In this document: in pieces, positions 44,017-53,108 of the stretch
Layout: each line of letters starts with the position of its first letter
Numbering within the stretch: position 1 is the stretch's first letter
Assembly: GCA_023896275.1 (NCBI GenBank)
Contig: MLDA01000008.1
Location: 1 to 64,000 of the forward strand
Direction: 5' to 3'
Origin: Kocuria rosea subsp. polaris
GTDB lineage: Bacteria; Actinomycetota; Actinomycetes; Actinomycetales; Micrococcaceae
DNA length: 64,000 nt
Position numbers and translations under genes: made by a program
Notes under the pieces: generated by a model
What the model was told of the DNA's origin: nothing
The model's input: only the letters and a program-made list of their open reading frames with translations
Database searches by the model: none

Positions 44017-45573
44017 ATGGCGCGTGGCGATGGAATGCTCAATCATGATCTTCTCCCCGACGAAAAGGGGCCGCAAGACGAGTGCGGCGTCTTCGGAGTC
44101 TGGGCACCCGGCGAGGATGTCGCGAAACTGACCTACTACGGTCTGTACGCGATCCAGCACCGCGGACAGGAGTCCGCGGGCATCGCCACCAGCGACGGCG
44201 ACCGGATCAACGTCTACAAGGACATGGGTCTGGTCTCACAGGTCTTCGACGAGAACACCCTGAACGCGATGCGCGGCCACATGGCCGTCGGGCACTGCCG
44301 CTACTCCACTACCGGCGCCAGCCACTGGGCGAACGCGCAGCCGACGCTCGGCGCGACGAGCGCCGGCACCGTCGCCCTCGCCCACAACGGCAACCTGATC
44401 AACTCGGCCGAGCTGATGGACATGGTCCGCGCCGAGCAGGGCGATAACCTGCGCGGCGAGCTCGCCCAGGGCAACACCACCGACACCGCGCTTGTGACGG
44501 CGCTGCTGCGCGGCCAGGAGGGCGCGACGCTCGAGTCGACCGCCATGGCCCTGCTGCCGAAGCTCAAGGGCGCGTTCAGCTTCGTCTTCATGACCGAGGG
44601 CACGCTGTATGCGGCGCGTGACCCGCAGGGCGTCCGCCCGCTGGTCCTCGGCCGTCTGGACCGCGGCTGGGTCGTCGCCTCCGAGCAGCCCGCCCTCGCG
44701 ACCGTCGGCGCAAGCTTCATCCGCGAGATCGAGCCCGGCGAACTCATCGCGATTGACGAGGACGGCGTCCGCTCCCGCCGGTTCGCCGAGGCCAAGCCGG
44801 CCGGCTGCGTCTTCGAGTACGTCTACCTGGCCCGCCCGGACGCGTCGATCAACGGCCGCTCCATCTACGAGGCACGCGTCGAGATGGGCCGCCAGCTGGC
44901 CCGCGAGAACGACGCCGAGGCCGACATCGTCATCCCCGTGCCCGAGTCCGGCACGCCGGCGGCGATCGGCTACGCCGAGGAATCCGGCATCCCCTTCGCT
45001 CACGGCTTCGTCAAGAACGCCTACGTGGGCCGCACCTTCATCCAGCCCTCGCAGACCCTGCGCCAGCTCGGCATCAAACTCAAGCTCAACGCCCTCGAGC
45101 CCATCATCAAGGGCAAGCGCGTCATCGTGGTCGACGACTCGATCGTCCGGGGCAACACGCAGCGGGCCATCGTGCGAATGCTGCGCGAGGCCGGCGCCGC
45201 CGCGATCCACGTCAAGATCTCCTCGCCGCCCATCAAGTGGCCGTGCTTCTACGGCATCGACTTCGCCTCGCGCGCCGAGCTCATCGCGAACGGGGCCAAG
45301 ATCGAGGAGATCACGGCGTCCGTCGGCGCCGACACGCTTGCCTACATCTCTGAAGACGGCATGATCGAGGCCACCGAGCAGCCGCGCGAACGCCTCTGCA
45401 CGGCCTGCTTCACGGGCGACTACCCGATCGAGCTGCCGCACGCGGACCGGCTCGGCAAGAACCTGCTGGAGAACCCCGCCGCAGGCCCCGAGGGCGGATG
45501 CGACCCGGGACCCGATGCCGAATTTGAGCCCACCCTCACGGACGCCGACCGCACCGCCGAAACCCACGCCTGA
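44017..45573 (+). CDS. purF: Amidophosphoribosyltransferase PurF
   Basis: Committed step of purine synthesis (518 aa). An 18-20 residue propeptide precedes the catalytic N-terminal cysteine in PQDECGVFGVW. Glutaminase domain: GIQHRGQES-type AIQHRGQESAGIA and GHCRYSTTG. Phosphoribosyl domain: RVIVVDDSIVRGNTQRAIV. Four cysteines in the B. subtilis positions (AGCVFEY, WPCFYG and ERLCTACF) indicate an iron-sulfur cluster. ATG 44017 is preceded by GAGAAT with a 7-nt gap. purM follows 40 nt downstream. Confidence 0.96.
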   Translation: MARGDGMLNHDLLPDEKGPQDECGVFGVWAPGEDVAKLTYYGLYAIQHRGQESAGIATSDGDRINVYKDMGLVSQVFDENTLNAMRGHMAVGHCRYSTTGASHWANAQPTLGATSAGTVALAHNGNLINSAELMDMVRAEQGDNLRGELAQGNTTDTALVTALLRGQEGATLESTAMALLPKLKGAFSFVFMTEGTLYAARDPQGVRPLVLGRLDRGWVVASEQPALATVGASFIREIEPGELIAIDEDGVRSRRFAEAKPAGCVFEYVYLARPDASINGRSIYEARVEMGRQLARENDAEADIVIPVPESGTPAAIGYAEESGIPFAHGFVKNAYVGRTFIQPSQTLRQLGIKLKLNALEPIIKGKRVIVVDDSIVRGNTQRAIVRMLREAGAAAIHVKISSPPIKWPCFYGIDFASRAELIANGAKIEEITASVGADTLAYISEDGMIEATEQPRERLCTACFTGDYPIELPHADRLGKNLLENPAAGPEGGCDPGPDAEFEPTLTDADRTAETHA

Positions 45574-45613
45574 GCCGCGCCATACCCCACCGACGTAAGG
45601 AACCGAAAGCCGC

Positions 45614-46756
45614 ATGAGCGCCCCCGAGAGCAAGTCCGCCGGTATCACCTACGCCTCCGCAGGCGTCGACGTCGAAGCGGGAGACCGCGCCGTCGAACTC
45701 ATGAAGGACGCCGTCAAGGCGACCCACAACGCGTCGGTCCTCGGCGGCGTCGGCGGTTTCGCCGGCCTCTTCGACGCCTCGCGCCTGCTGACGTACAAGA
45801 AGCCGCTGCTGGCGACCTCGACCGACGGCGTCGGCACCAAGGTCGCAATCGCTCAGGCCATGGACATCCACCACACGATCGGCCACGACCTCGTCGGCAT
45901 GGTCGTCGACGACATCGTCGTGGTCGGCGCCGAGCCGCTGTTCATGACCGACTACATCGCGTGCGGCAAGGTCGTCCCGGAGCGCATCGCCGACATCGTC
46001 CGCGGCATCGCCGAGGCCTGCTCCATCGCCGGCACCGCGCTCGTCGGCGGCGAGACCGCCGAGCACCCGGGCCTGTTGGGCGAGCACGAGTACGACGTCG
46101 CCGGCGCGGCGACGGGCGTCGTCGAAGCCGACTCCGTCCTTGGCCCGGAGCGCGTGCGCGAGGGCGACGTCGTCATCGCCATGGCCTCCTCCGGCATCCA
46201 CTCCAACGGCTACTCCCTGGTCCGCCGCGTGATCAACCACGCCGGCTGGGCGCTGGACCGCGAGGTCTCCGAGCTCGGCAAGACGCTCGGCGAGGAGCTC
46301 CTCGTGCCGACCAAGGTCTACGCGGCCGACTGCCTCGACCTCGTGAACGCCCTGAACAAGGACGGCGTCGCCCCGCTGCACGGCTTCAGCCACGTCACCG
46401 GCGGCGGCCTGGCCGCGAACCTCGCGCGCGTACTGCCGCAGGGCCTCATGGCCACGGTCGACCGCAGCACGTGGGAGCTGCCCGCGATCTTCCGTCTCGT
46501 CTCCCAGCTCGGCGGCGTCCCGCAGGCCGACCTCGAGCGCACCCTCAACCTCGGCGTCGGCATGATCGCGATCGTCGAGGCCTCGGCCGCCGACGCCGCC
46601 ATCGCCCGCCTGGGCGAGCGCGGCGTGGCCAGCTGGGTCATGGGCTCGATCTCGAAGACCACCGACGAGGCCGCAGCGGCCGGCTCGGACTTCGTCCAGG
46701 GCGCCAAGGGCGTCGACGGCGGCGCGGTGCTCATGCAGGGCTCCTACGCCGGCTGA
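45614..46756 (+). CDS. purM: AIR synthase PurM
   Basis: Phosphoribosylformylglycinamidine cyclo-ligase (380 aa), fifth step of purine synthesis. Motifs are GGFAGLFDAS, LLATSTDGVGTKVAIA, GMVVDDIVVVGAEPLFMTDYIACG, ALVGGETAEHPG, MASSGIHSNGYSLVR and LHGFSHVTGGGLAANL. A little longer than E. coli PurM because of the C-terminal GAKGVDGGAVLMQGSYAG. It is co-directional with purF and ends before a very strong hairpin. Confidence 0.97.
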   Translation: MSAPESKSAGITYASAGVDVEAGDRAVELMKDAVKATHNASVLGGVGGFAGLFDASRLLTYKKPLLATSTDGVGTKVAIAQAMDIHHTIGHDLVGMVVDDIVVVGAEPLFMTDYIACGKVVPERIADIVRGIAEACSIAGTALVGGETAEHPGLLGEHEYDVAGAATGVVEADSVLGPERVREGDVVIAMASSGIHSNGYSLVRRVINHAGWALDREVSELGKTLGEELLVPTKVYAADCLDLVNALNKDGVAPLHGFSHVTGGGLAANLARVLPQGLMATVDRSTWELPAIFRLVSQLGGVPQADLERTLNLGVGMIAIVEASAADAAIARLGERGVASWVMGSISKTTDEAAAAGSDFVQGAKGVDGGAVLMQGSYAG

Positions 46757-46772
46757 CGCCGACGCGCCCCGT

Positions 46773-46816
46773 ACGACGGCGGCCGCTCACCCCTCGGGGT
46801 GAGCGGCCGCCGTCGT
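46773..46816. terminator. Bidirectional terminator between purM and sir2
   Basis: 21-bp perfect stem (ACGACGGCGGCCGCTCACCCC and its complement) around a TC centre, with TTTGG after it on the plus side. It lies between two convergent genes and can serve both. Confidence 0.85.
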
Positions 46817-46827
46817 TTGGTGAAGAG

Positions 46828-47814
46828 CTAGAGCAGGTCCTGGTGCAGGCGCTCGAGGGCGACGCCGACGCGGACGCGCCAGCGCCAGTCCGCTTTGGCG
46901 TCGGCGCGACTCGGGCCGCCGTTGATGATGCCCACCTGCTTGGACGCGCGCACGGCATCCAGCACGATCTTGTAGCCGCTCATGACGGCGAGCGAGGAGC
47001 CGACGACGAGAACCGAGCGCGAGGCCGCCTCGAGGTCGGCCACCTCCCGCTTGCGCTCCGCCGGGACGTTTTCGCCGAAGTAGACGACGTCGGGCTTGAG
47101 CTCGACGCTGCCGCACGCCAGGCAGCCGACCATCGTGAAGGCGCGCACGTGCCGGTCTTCGAGGCTGACGTCGCCGTCGGGGTTCACCGCGGACGGGTCG
47201 AGGTCGATCCGCTCGAGGTAGCCGGGGTTCGCCGCCAGGAGCCGAGCGTCGAGGTCCGGCCGCGCCTCGACGGCCCCACAGTTCAGGCACCGCACGAGCG
47301 AGAGGTCCCCGTGCAGCGGGATGACGTTCTCGGAGCCCGCGGCCGCGTGCAGGCCGTCCACGTTCTGGGTGACGATGCCGCTGATCCACCCGTGGCGCTC
47401 GAGCTCGGCCAGCAGATAGTGGCCGCGGTTCGGCTCGGCGGCGTGCATGTGGCGCCAGCCGACGAAGCTGCGCGCCCAGTACCTGTGGCGCGCGGCGGGA
47501 TCGTGTTTGAATTCCTGATACGTCATCGGCCGGTGCCGCTTCAGCGACCCGTTGGGCCCGCGGTAGTCGGGGATGCCGGAGTCGGTCGAGACTCCCGCAC
47601 CGGTGATGACGAGGACGTCGCGGGCCGCGAGCATCGCGTAGATGCCGGCCTCGGCACGAGCGGGGTCCTGCGGTTCGGCGGTCTCGTCGACGACGCGGGC
47701 GATCGAGCGCAGGGCCGCTTTGTGGGCCGAATCGATGGCCAGCTCGGCCGCGGGGCCGCCGCCGCTTAAACGACGGTGGCCGGGGGTGGCTTCACCACTC
47801 CCGGCCCCGTTCAC
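46828..47814 (-). CDS. Sir2-family NAD-dependent protein deacylase
   Basis: A 328-aa sirtuin. NAD-binding motifs are VITGAGVSTDSGIPDYRG and GIVTQNVDGLH, with catalytic His in VIPLHGDLSLVRC. The zinc site has paired CxxC (CLNCG and CLACG) separated by about 50 residues. PDVVYFGENVP and LVVGSSLAVMSGYKIV complete the core. It may deacetylate Acs (inference). Start is ambiguous: GTG 47814, just after the DUF3073 stop with AGG upstream, is used; ATG 47850 would overlap DUF3073 by 26 nt. Confidence 0.9.
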   Translation of the reverse strand: MNGAGSGEATPGHRRLSGGGPAAELAIDSAHKAALRSIARVVDETAEPQDPARAEAGIYAMLAARDVLVITGAGVSTDSGIPDYRGPNGSLKRHRPMTYQEFKHDPAARHRYWARSFVGWRHMHAAEPNRGHYLLAELERHGWISGIVTQNVDGLHAAAGSENVIPLHGDLSLVRCLNCGAVEARPDLDARLLAANPGYLERIDLDPSAVNPDGDVSLEDRHVRAFTMVGCLACGSVELKPDVVYFGENVPAERKREVADLEAASRSVLVVGSSLAVMSGYKIVLDAVRASKQVGIINGGPSRADAKADWRWRVRVGVALERLHQDLL

Positions 47815-47824
47815 GAGTACCTGC

Positions 47825-48028
47825 TTAACCGAAGCGTCGCTCGTCCTCATCGTCGCCATCAGCGTATTTGTCCGCGTACTCCGATTCAAAGGGATCGTCG
47901 TGCTGCTCCGCCGCCTGGCCGGTGCTACCGAGCTCGCGTTGGAGGGCAGACAAATCAGTGGCCGGGGAGTAGTACTTAATGTCCCGGGCCTGCCGTGTTG
48001 CTTTTGCCTTCTGACGGCCGCGCCCCAT
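47825..48028 (-). CDS. DUF3073 family protein
   Basis: A 67-aa protein, MGRGRQKAKATRQARDIKYY then SPATDLSALQRELG, the invariant DUF3073 N-terminus. The end is acidic (DDPFESEYADKYADGDDEDERRFG). DUF3073 is confined to actinobacteria and commonly adjoins purM; function unknown. Start ATG 48028 has GAAGGGGG upstream. A CCCTCC-N7-GGAGGG-like hairpin lies in the leader region near 48063-48085. sir2 begins 10 nt after the stop. Confidence 0.9.
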   Translation of the reverse strand: MGRGRQKAKATRQARDIKYYSPATDLSALQRELGSTGQAAEQHDDPFESEYADKYADGDDEDERRFG

Positions 48029-48220
48029 GGCGAGACCCCCTTCGCGGTAGTGACCCGGAGTTGGTCCCTCCGTCACGAGGGAGGCTCCGGATTAAGTGAC
48101 TGGATCGTTCGTATTCCAAGGTTAACATGTTTCGGGAGGGATCGCGGTCGCCGTGTGACCTATCCCGACATGGCCAGCGTGCGTCCGCTCGCCGATCCGC
48201 ACCGTCTATGGTGGTAGAGA

Positions 48221-48226
48221 TATTAT
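48221..48226 (+). promoter_or_regulatory. -10 box of the septum-formation-like gene
   Basis: TATTAT in TAGAGATATTATCG, 33 nt before GTG 48260. AGGAG at 48251-48255 shows conventional ribosome binding here. Confidence 0.45.
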
Positions 48227-48259
48227 CGCCCGAGTCCCGACCGCTTGAGCAGGAGCCAC

Positions 48260-48871
48260 GTGGAACCCACCCGCGAACCGGAGTCTTCCCCCTACCAGCC
48301 TCCGAAACCGGCCGAAACCCAGCCCGGCCGCCCTTCCCGCATCTGGTTGCTGGTGGGCATCGCCGCCGTCGTCCTGCTCGTGGTTTACGCGGTGGTCAAG
48401 CTCGGTGGCGGCACCCCCGCGCCGGAAGCCGACGACGACGTCGTGCGTAACACCGAGCCGGGCATCGACGGGATCATCGCCAGGGGCGCACCGGCCTCGG
48501 CCTTCGAGGTCGGCGACTGTCTGACCCAGTTCACGAGCCCGCTGGAATCCGCGACGATCGTCGAGTGCACCACCGCGCACAACGCCCAGTTCATCGGCAC
48601 GGCGGAACTCGAGCAGGACATCCCTTACCCCGGCCAGCCGGCCACCACCGAGAAGGCCACCGAGGCCTGCAAGGACATCAAGCTCGAGACGGGCGTCCTG
48701 ACCTCCTACTCGTGGGAGTACCAGTTCAGCCAGCCGACGAGCAGCTCGTGGGAGTCCGGGGACCGCTCCGTCGCCTGCTTCCTGGCGCTGACCTCCTCCG
48801 ACGAAGCAGTCACCGGTTCGCTCCTGCCCGAGGAGTCGGAGGACAAACCGGCGAAGGACGCCGACTCCTAA
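48260..48871 (+). CDS. Septum formation-like membrane protein
   Basis: A 203-aa protein with a Pro-rich cytoplasmic start, one membrane helix (IWLLVGIAAVVLLVVYAVVKL), and an exported domain of the Septum_form type: FEVGDCLTQFTSPLESATIVECTTAHNAQFIGTAEL with the paired cysteines, a third in TEACKDIK and a fourth in SVACFLAL. In corynebacteria and mycobacteria related proteins sit at the septum, but most are uncharacterised. GTG 48260 has AGGAG 4 nt upstream. Convergent with clpB. Confidence 0.82.
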   Translation: MEPTREPESSPYQPPKPAETQPGRPSRIWLLVGIAAVVLLVVYAVVKLGGGTPAPEADDDVVRNTEPGIDGIIARGAPASAFEVGDCLTQFTSPLESATIVECTTAHNAQFIGTAELEQDIPYPGQPATTEKATEACKDIKLETGVLTSYSWEYQFSQPTSSSWESGDRSVACFLALTSSDEAVTGSLLPEESEDKPAKDADS

Positions 48872-48883
48872 GCCACCCCGCAC

Positions 48884-48919
48884 GGGCCCGCCGCCGGTGC
48901 TCGACCGGGCGGCGGGCCC
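48884..48919. terminator. Hairpin between convergent genes
   Basis: 12-bp perfect stem GGGCCCGCCGCC / GGCGGCGGGCCC with a 12-nt loop in the 65-nt spacer before the clpB stop. It can act in both directions. Confidence 0.7.
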
Positions 48920-48936
48920 ACGCGTGCTTCGGATCG

Positions 48937-51531
48937 TTAGGCGCGCTCCACGCTGAGGCCGGTCGGCTGACCGTCGATGTCGACGACGTCGACCGCCACA
49001 TCGTCGCCGTCCGCGATCCCGCCGGAGAGCAGGGCGCGGGCCAGCCGGTCGCCGATCTCGCGCTGGACGAGTCGGCGCAGGGGCCGCGCCCCGTACGCGG
49101 GATCGAAGCCGCTGAGCGCCAGCCACTCGCGGGCCCGGTCGCTCACCTCCAGCGTCAGGCGGCGCTCCGCCAGCCGGGCGCCGAGCGCGCGGACCTGCAG
49201 GTCGACGATCGAGCCCAGCTCCTCCAGCGAGAGCGGATCGAACATGATGACCTCGTCGAGGCGGTTCAGGAACTCCGGCTTGAACGAGGTGTTGACGATG
49301 CTCATCACGGCTTCACGCTTGGCGGCGTCTTCCATGGTCTGGTCGACCAGGAACTGCGAACCGAGGTTCGACGTCAGCACGAGGATGACGTTGCGGAAAT
49401 CCACGGTCCGGCCCTGGCCGTCGGTGAGCCGGCCGTCGTCGAGCACCTGCAGCAGGATGTCGAAGACCTCGGGGTGGGCCTTCTCCACCTCGTCGAGCAG
49501 CACCACTGAGTACGGGCGGCGGCGTACGGCCTCCGTGAGTTGGCCGCCCTCGTCGTAGCCGACGTAGCCGGGAGGCGCTCCCACGAGCCGCGAGACCGAG
49601 TGCTTCTCGGAGTACTCCGACATGTCGATGCGGATCATCGCGCGCTCGTCGTCGAAGAGGAAGTCGGCGAGCGCCTTGGCCAGCTCCGTCTTGCCCACGC
49701 CCGTCGGGCCGAGGAACAGGAAGGAGCCCGTCGGCCGGTCGGGATCGGAGATCCCGGCCCGAGCCCGGCGCACGGCGTCGGAGACGGCGGCGACGGCCTG
49801 GGACTGGCCGATGAGCCGTTCGCCGAGGAACTGCTCCATCGCGAGCAGCTTCGCCGATTCCCCTTGGAGCATGCGCCCGGCCGGGATGCCGGTCCACGCG
49901 CTGATGACCTCGGCGATGTCCTCCGCGGTGACCTCCTCCGAGACCATGAGATCGCGATCTCCCGCCTCCGCCTCAGCCGCCTGGGCCTCGGCGAGCTGCT
50001 TCTCGAGCCCCGGGATCTCTCCGTAGAGCATGCGCGAAGCCTTCTCGAGGTCGCCCTCGCGCTGGAGCTTCTCGGCCTGGCTGCGCAGTTCGTCGAGGCG
50101 GACCTTGAGGTCGCCCACGCGATTCAGGCCGGCCTTCTCGGCCTCCCAGCGGGCGTTGAGCGCGTCCAGCTGTTCCTTCTTGTCCGCCATGTCGGCGCGC
50201 AGTGCCGCGAGCCGTTCAACGGAGGCCGGGTCGCTCTCGTCAGCGAGCGCGAGCTCCTCCATGGTCAGTCGGTCGACGGCGCGGCGCAGCGCGTCGATCT
50301 CTTCCGGCGCCGAGTCGATCTCCATGCGCAAGCGCGAGGCCGCCTCGTCGACGAGGTCGATGGCCTTGTCCGGCAGCTGGCGGCCGCTGATGTAGCGGTT
50401 GGATAGCGTGGCCGCGGCAACGAGCGCGGCGTCGGATATCTGGACCTTGTGGTGGGCCTCGTAGCGCTCCTTGAGCCCGCGCAGGATGCCGACCGTGTCC
50501 TCGACGCTCGGCTCACCCACGTAGACCTGCTGGAAGCGCCGCTCGAGCGCGGGGTCCTTTTCGACGTTCTCGCGGTACTCGTCCAGGGTCGTGGCGCCGA
50601 TGAGGCGCAGCTCGCCGCGGGCGAGCATGGGCTTGAGCATGTTGCCGGCGTCCATCGCGCCTTCGGAGGCGCCGGCGCCGACGACGGTGTGCAGCTCATC
50701 GATGAAGGTCACGATGCGCCCATCGGAGTTCTTGATCTCCTCGAGCACGGCCTTGAGCCGCTCCTCGAACTCTCCACGGTACTTGGCGCCGGCCACCATG
50801 GACCCGAGATCCAGGGAGATGAGCGTCTTGCCGCGCAGGGATTCGGGCACGTCTCCGGCGACCATACGCTGCGCGAGGCCTTCGACGACGGCGGTCTTGC
50901 CGACGCCGGGCTCGCCGATGAGCACGGGGTTGTTCTTGGTCCGGCGCGAGAGCACTTGGACGACCCGGCGGATTTCGGTGTCCCGGCCGATGACCGGGTC
51001 CAGCTTGCCGGAGCGGGCGATCGCCGTCAGATCGGTGCCGAACTTCTCGAGGGCCTGGAACGTGGCCTCGGGGTCCGGGTTGTCGACTGTGCGGTCGCCG
51101 CGAATCGCGGGCAGCGCGGCGCGCAGGGCCTCGGCGCTCGCGCCGGCCTGCCGCAGTGCGTCCCCGGCCGGGCCGGAGTCGAGGGCGAGGCCGATGAGCA
51201 GAAACTCGGTCGAGACGTAGGAGTCCCCCGCCTCGGCGCTGGCCTGCTGGGCCGCCTGGACGACCTGCAGCAGCTGGCGCGAGAACTGCGCCTGGGCCAC
51301 GGAGGAGCCCGACGACGCCGGCAGCGCCTTGATGGCCGCGCTGGCCTGGGTGGAGACGACGTCCGGGTCGACGTCGATGGACTTCAGGAGGGCGACGGCC
51401 ACCGAGTCGCGCTTGTCCATGAGCGCCTTGAGCAGGTGGGCCGGTTCGATCTGCGGGTTGCCGGCGGTCGAGGCGTTCATGCCGGCGGCCGAGAGCACTT
51501 CCTGGCTCTGGGTTGTGAATTTGTTGTCCAC
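48937..51531 (-). CDS. clpB: ClpB protein disaggregase
   Basis: A 864-aa Hsp100 ATPase that pulls proteins from aggregates together with DnaK. Domain order: Clp N domain ([18 protein letters not shown]), first AAA with Walker [10 protein letters not shown] and [12 protein letters not shown], the coiled-coil middle domain (about residues 400-530) and second AAA with [15 protein letters not shown]. No ClpP-binding IGF loop is evident. GTG 51531 has AAAGGA upstream. A HAIR operator lies 43-61 nt before the start, indicating repression by HspR, which is not encoded in this window. Confidence 0.97.
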   Translation of the reverse strand: MDNKFTTQSQEVLSAAGMNASTAGNPQIEPAHLLKALMDKRDSVAVALLKSIDVDPDVVSTQASAAIKALPASSGSSVAQAQFSRQLLQVVQAAQQASAEAGDSYVSTEFLLIGLALDSGPAGDALRQAGASAEALRAALPAIRGDRTVDNPDPEATFQALEKFGTDLTAIARSGKLDPVIGRDTEIRRVVQVLSRRTKNNPVLIGEPGVGKTAVVEGLAQRMVAGDVPESLRGKTLISLDLGSMVAGAKYRGEFEERLKAVLEEIKNSDGRIVTFIDELHTVVGAGASEGAMDAGNMLKPMLARGELRLIGATTLDEYRENVEKDPALERRFQQVYVGEPSVEDTVGILRGLKERYEAHHKVQISDAALVAAATLSNRYISGRQLPDKAIDLVDEAASRLRMEIDSAPEEIDALRRAVDRLTMEELALADESDPASVERLAALRADMADKKEQLDALNARWEAEKAGLNRVGDLKVRLDELRSQAEKLQREGDLEKASRMLYGEIPGLEKQLAEAQAAEAEAGDRDLMVSEEVTAEDIAEVISAWTGIPAGRMLQGESAKLLAMEQFLGERLIGQSQAVAAVSDAVRRARAGISDPDRPTGSFLFLGPTGVGKTELAKALADFLFDDERAMIRIDMSEYSEKHSVSRLVGAPPGYVGYDEGGQLTEAVRRRPYSVVLLDEVEKAHPEVFDILLQVLDDGRLTDGQGRTVDFRNVILVLTSNLGSQFLVDQTMEDAAKREAVMSIVNTSFKPEFLNRLDEVIMFDPLSLEELGSIVDLQVRALGARLAERRLTLEVSDRAREWLALSGFDPAYGARPLRRLVQREIGDRLARALLSGGIADGDDVAVDVVDIDGQPTGLSVERA

Positions 51532-51565
51532 GCACTGATCCTTTCTCTTCGCTGGAGGACGAAAC

Positions 51566-51592
51566 ACTCAAAATTGAGTCTACCTAACTCAA
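51566..51592. promoter_or_regulatory. HAIR (HspR) operator of clpB with extra half-site
   Basis: TTGAGT-N7-ACTCAA at 51574-51592 matches the core of the HspR-associated inverted repeat (CTTGAGT-N7-ACTCAAG). A further ACTCAA at 51566-51571 makes a second dyad ACTCAA-AA-TTGAGT with the first half, giving three half-sites. Confidence 0.8.
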
Positions 51593-51661
51593 CTTTGCCA
51601 GGGGAAGATCTATTCCTGTGCCGTGGGCCTCATTTCGACACCCGCCGCCCGCGGCGCCCGG

Positions 51662-51797
51662 TCAACGCGCCGTCGCCGCAGCCCCGATCGCTGCGAGGTC
51701 CAGCTTGCTCATCGGCATGAACGCCTAGGTCACGCGGCGGCGTACGTCAGGGTCTTCATCCGGGAACACGAGGGCGGGCACATGTTCCTCAACTACG
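51662..51797 (-). pseudogene. 3' remnant of a VOC/PhnB-like gene
   Basis: The minus strand reads VVEEHVPALVFPDEDPDVRRRVT, one TAG stop at 51727-51725, then AFMPMSKLDLAAIGAAATAR and TGA. This resembles the C-terminus of PhnB/3-demethylubiquinone-methyltransferase-like VOC proteins (WQVVP...DPDP...RAMxAMLxMxKLDVAALEAA). No 5' part remains, as the yccF gene begins to overlap at 51793. The match is from memory of the family and short, so it is tentative. Confidence 0.45.
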
Positions 51798-52209
51798 CGC
51801 GCCGGTAAGTCGGGAGGACGGCGTCGGAGGGCACGATGACTTTGCCGAGCGGCACGAGCGAGACCGGGATGAGCTTGAGGTTGGCGATACCCAGCGGGAT
51901 GCCGATGATCGAGATGAACATCGGGATCGCGGTGATGACGTGGCCGATCGCGATCCAGATGCCCGCGACGATAATCCAGATGACGTTGCCGATCGTCGAG
52001 AAGATCCCGACGTTCGGGCCGCGGTCGACAATGGTGCGGCCAAACGGCCAGAGCGCGTAGAGGCCGATGCGGAAGGACGCGATGCCGAAGGGAATCGTCA
52101 CGATGAGGATGCAGCAGAGGATGCCGGCGGCGAAGTAGCCCAAGGCCAGCCACAGCCCTCCGAAGAGCAACCAGATCACGTTCAGGACGGCAGAGAGAGT
52201 GGTCTTCAT
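51793..52209 (-). CDS. YccF-domain inner membrane protein
   Basis: A 138-aa protein with two tandem YccF repeats, each with paired hydrophobic stretches: LNVIWLLFGGLWLALGYFAAGILCCILIVTIPFGIASFRIGLYALWPFG, then IGNVIWIIVAGIWIAIGHVITAIPMFISIIGIPLGIANLKLIPVSLVPLGK read in parts. The repeated motif is NVIW...G(I/L)W(I/L)A(I/L)G...IP(F/L)GIA. Function unknown. ATG 52209 has AGGA just upstream. Its 3' end meets a decayed VOC fragment. Confidence 0.87.
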   Translation of the reverse strand: MKTTLSAVLNVIWLLFGGLWLALGYFAAGILCCILIVTIPFGIASFRIGLYALWPFGRTIVDRGPNVGIFSTIGNVIWIIVAGIWIAIGHVITAIPMFISIIGIPLGIANLKLIPVSLVPLGKVIVPSDAVLPTYRRA

Positions 52210-52280
52210 GATCCTCATTGTGCCCCAGCGCCTCGCCGTCCACCATGGGGGACTCCCCTGATCGACCCCGGATCTCGCGG

Positions 52281-52286
52281 TAACCT
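52281..52286 (+). promoter_or_regulatory. -10 box of trmB, leaderless layout
   Basis: TAACCT ends 7 nt before ATG 52294. The GTCAGGG between them contains only a weak AGGG too close to the ATG to act as a ribosome-binding site. Confidence 0.5.
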
Positions 52287-52293
52287 GTCAGGG

Positions 52294-53052
52294 ATGAACA
52301 TTCCGGAAGATCGCAAGCGCCCCACCTCCGGCCGCGCCGTCGACGACCCCAGCTATTACCGCACCGAACCCGTCTCCTTCGTGCGCCGCGGATCCCGCCT
52401 GCAGGGCCGGCGCCTACGCGCCTGGGAGGCCTACGCGGACCACTACCTCTACGAGGTGCCCCGCGATATCGCCGACACGTCCGTCAGCCGCGAGGCGAAG
52501 TTCGATCAGGAGGCCGTCTTCGGACGCCTCGCACCGCTGACGGTCGAGGTCGGATCCGGGCTCGGCGAGGCCCTCGTGGCGCAGGCGGCCGAGCACCCGG
52601 AGCGCGACTACCTGGCGGTCGAGGTCTACACGCCCGGGCTAGCGCAGCTCATGCTCCGAGCAGGCAAGCTGGGCCTAACGAATATCCGGACAATCCAGGC
52701 GAACGCACCCGAGGTCTTCGAGTTCCTGCTCACACCCGGCTCCGTCGACGAGGTCTGGGTTTTCTTCCCGGACCCGTGGCACAAGTCCAAACACCACAAG
52801 CGCCGGCTGGTGAAACCAAGTTTCGCCTCGCATGTGGCGCAAGCCCTGAGGTCGGGTGGCACTTGGCGGCTGGCCACGGACTGGCAGGAATACGCCGAGC
52901 ACATGCGGGAGGTCCTCGATCCCGACGAGCAGTTCGAGAACGTGCACGACGGCTGGGCGCCCCGCTTCGAGGGTCGCGTGCAGACCAGTTTCGAAACCAA
53001 AGCGCTGAAAGTCGGTCGTTCCATCTACGACCTGACCTACCGGAAGAAGTAG
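52294..53052 (+). CDS. trmB: tRNA (guanine-N7-)-methyltransferase TrmB
   Basis: Methylates G46 in the tRNA variable loop using SAM (252 aa). Motifs are LTVEVGSGLGEALVAQAAEHPERDYLAVEVYTPGLAQL, IQANAPEVFEFLL, VWVFFPDPWHKSKHHKRRLV with the family hallmark FPDPWHKxRHHKRR, and LATDWQEYAEHM. The N-terminal 55 residues (RKRPTSGRAVDDPSYYRTEPVSFVRR) are the usual actinobacterial extension. Start ATG 52294 fits a leaderless promoter. Confidence 0.96.
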   Translation: MNIPEDRKRPTSGRAVDDPSYYRTEPVSFVRRGSRLQGRRLRAWEAYADHYLYEVPRDIADTSVSREAKFDQEAVFGRLAPLTVEVGSGLGEALVAQAAEHPERDYLAVEVYTPGLAQLMLRAGKLGLTNIRTIQANAPEVFEFLLTPGSVDEVWVFFPDPWHKSKHHKRRLVKPSFASHVAQALRSGGTWRLATDWQEYAEHMREVLDPDEQFENVHDGWAPRFEGRVQTSFETKALKVGRSIYDLTYRKK

Positions 53053-53095
53053 TCGGCGGTCACAGGCTGGTGTGTCCCAACCCATAACCTCGCGG

Positions 53096-53101
53096 TATAT
53101 T
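53096..53101 (+). promoter_or_regulatory. -10 box of the symporter gene, leaderless layout
   Basis: TATATT ends 7 nt before ATG 53109, close to the sigma-A consensus. No ribosome-binding site lies between. Confidence 0.6.
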
Positions 53102-53108
53102 CGCCGTC

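Noticed and set aside
49540-51720. Long open frames opposite clpB (49540-50406, 50449-51720)
   Set aside because: Antisense to the fully conserved ClpB sequence, with no start signals or motifs.
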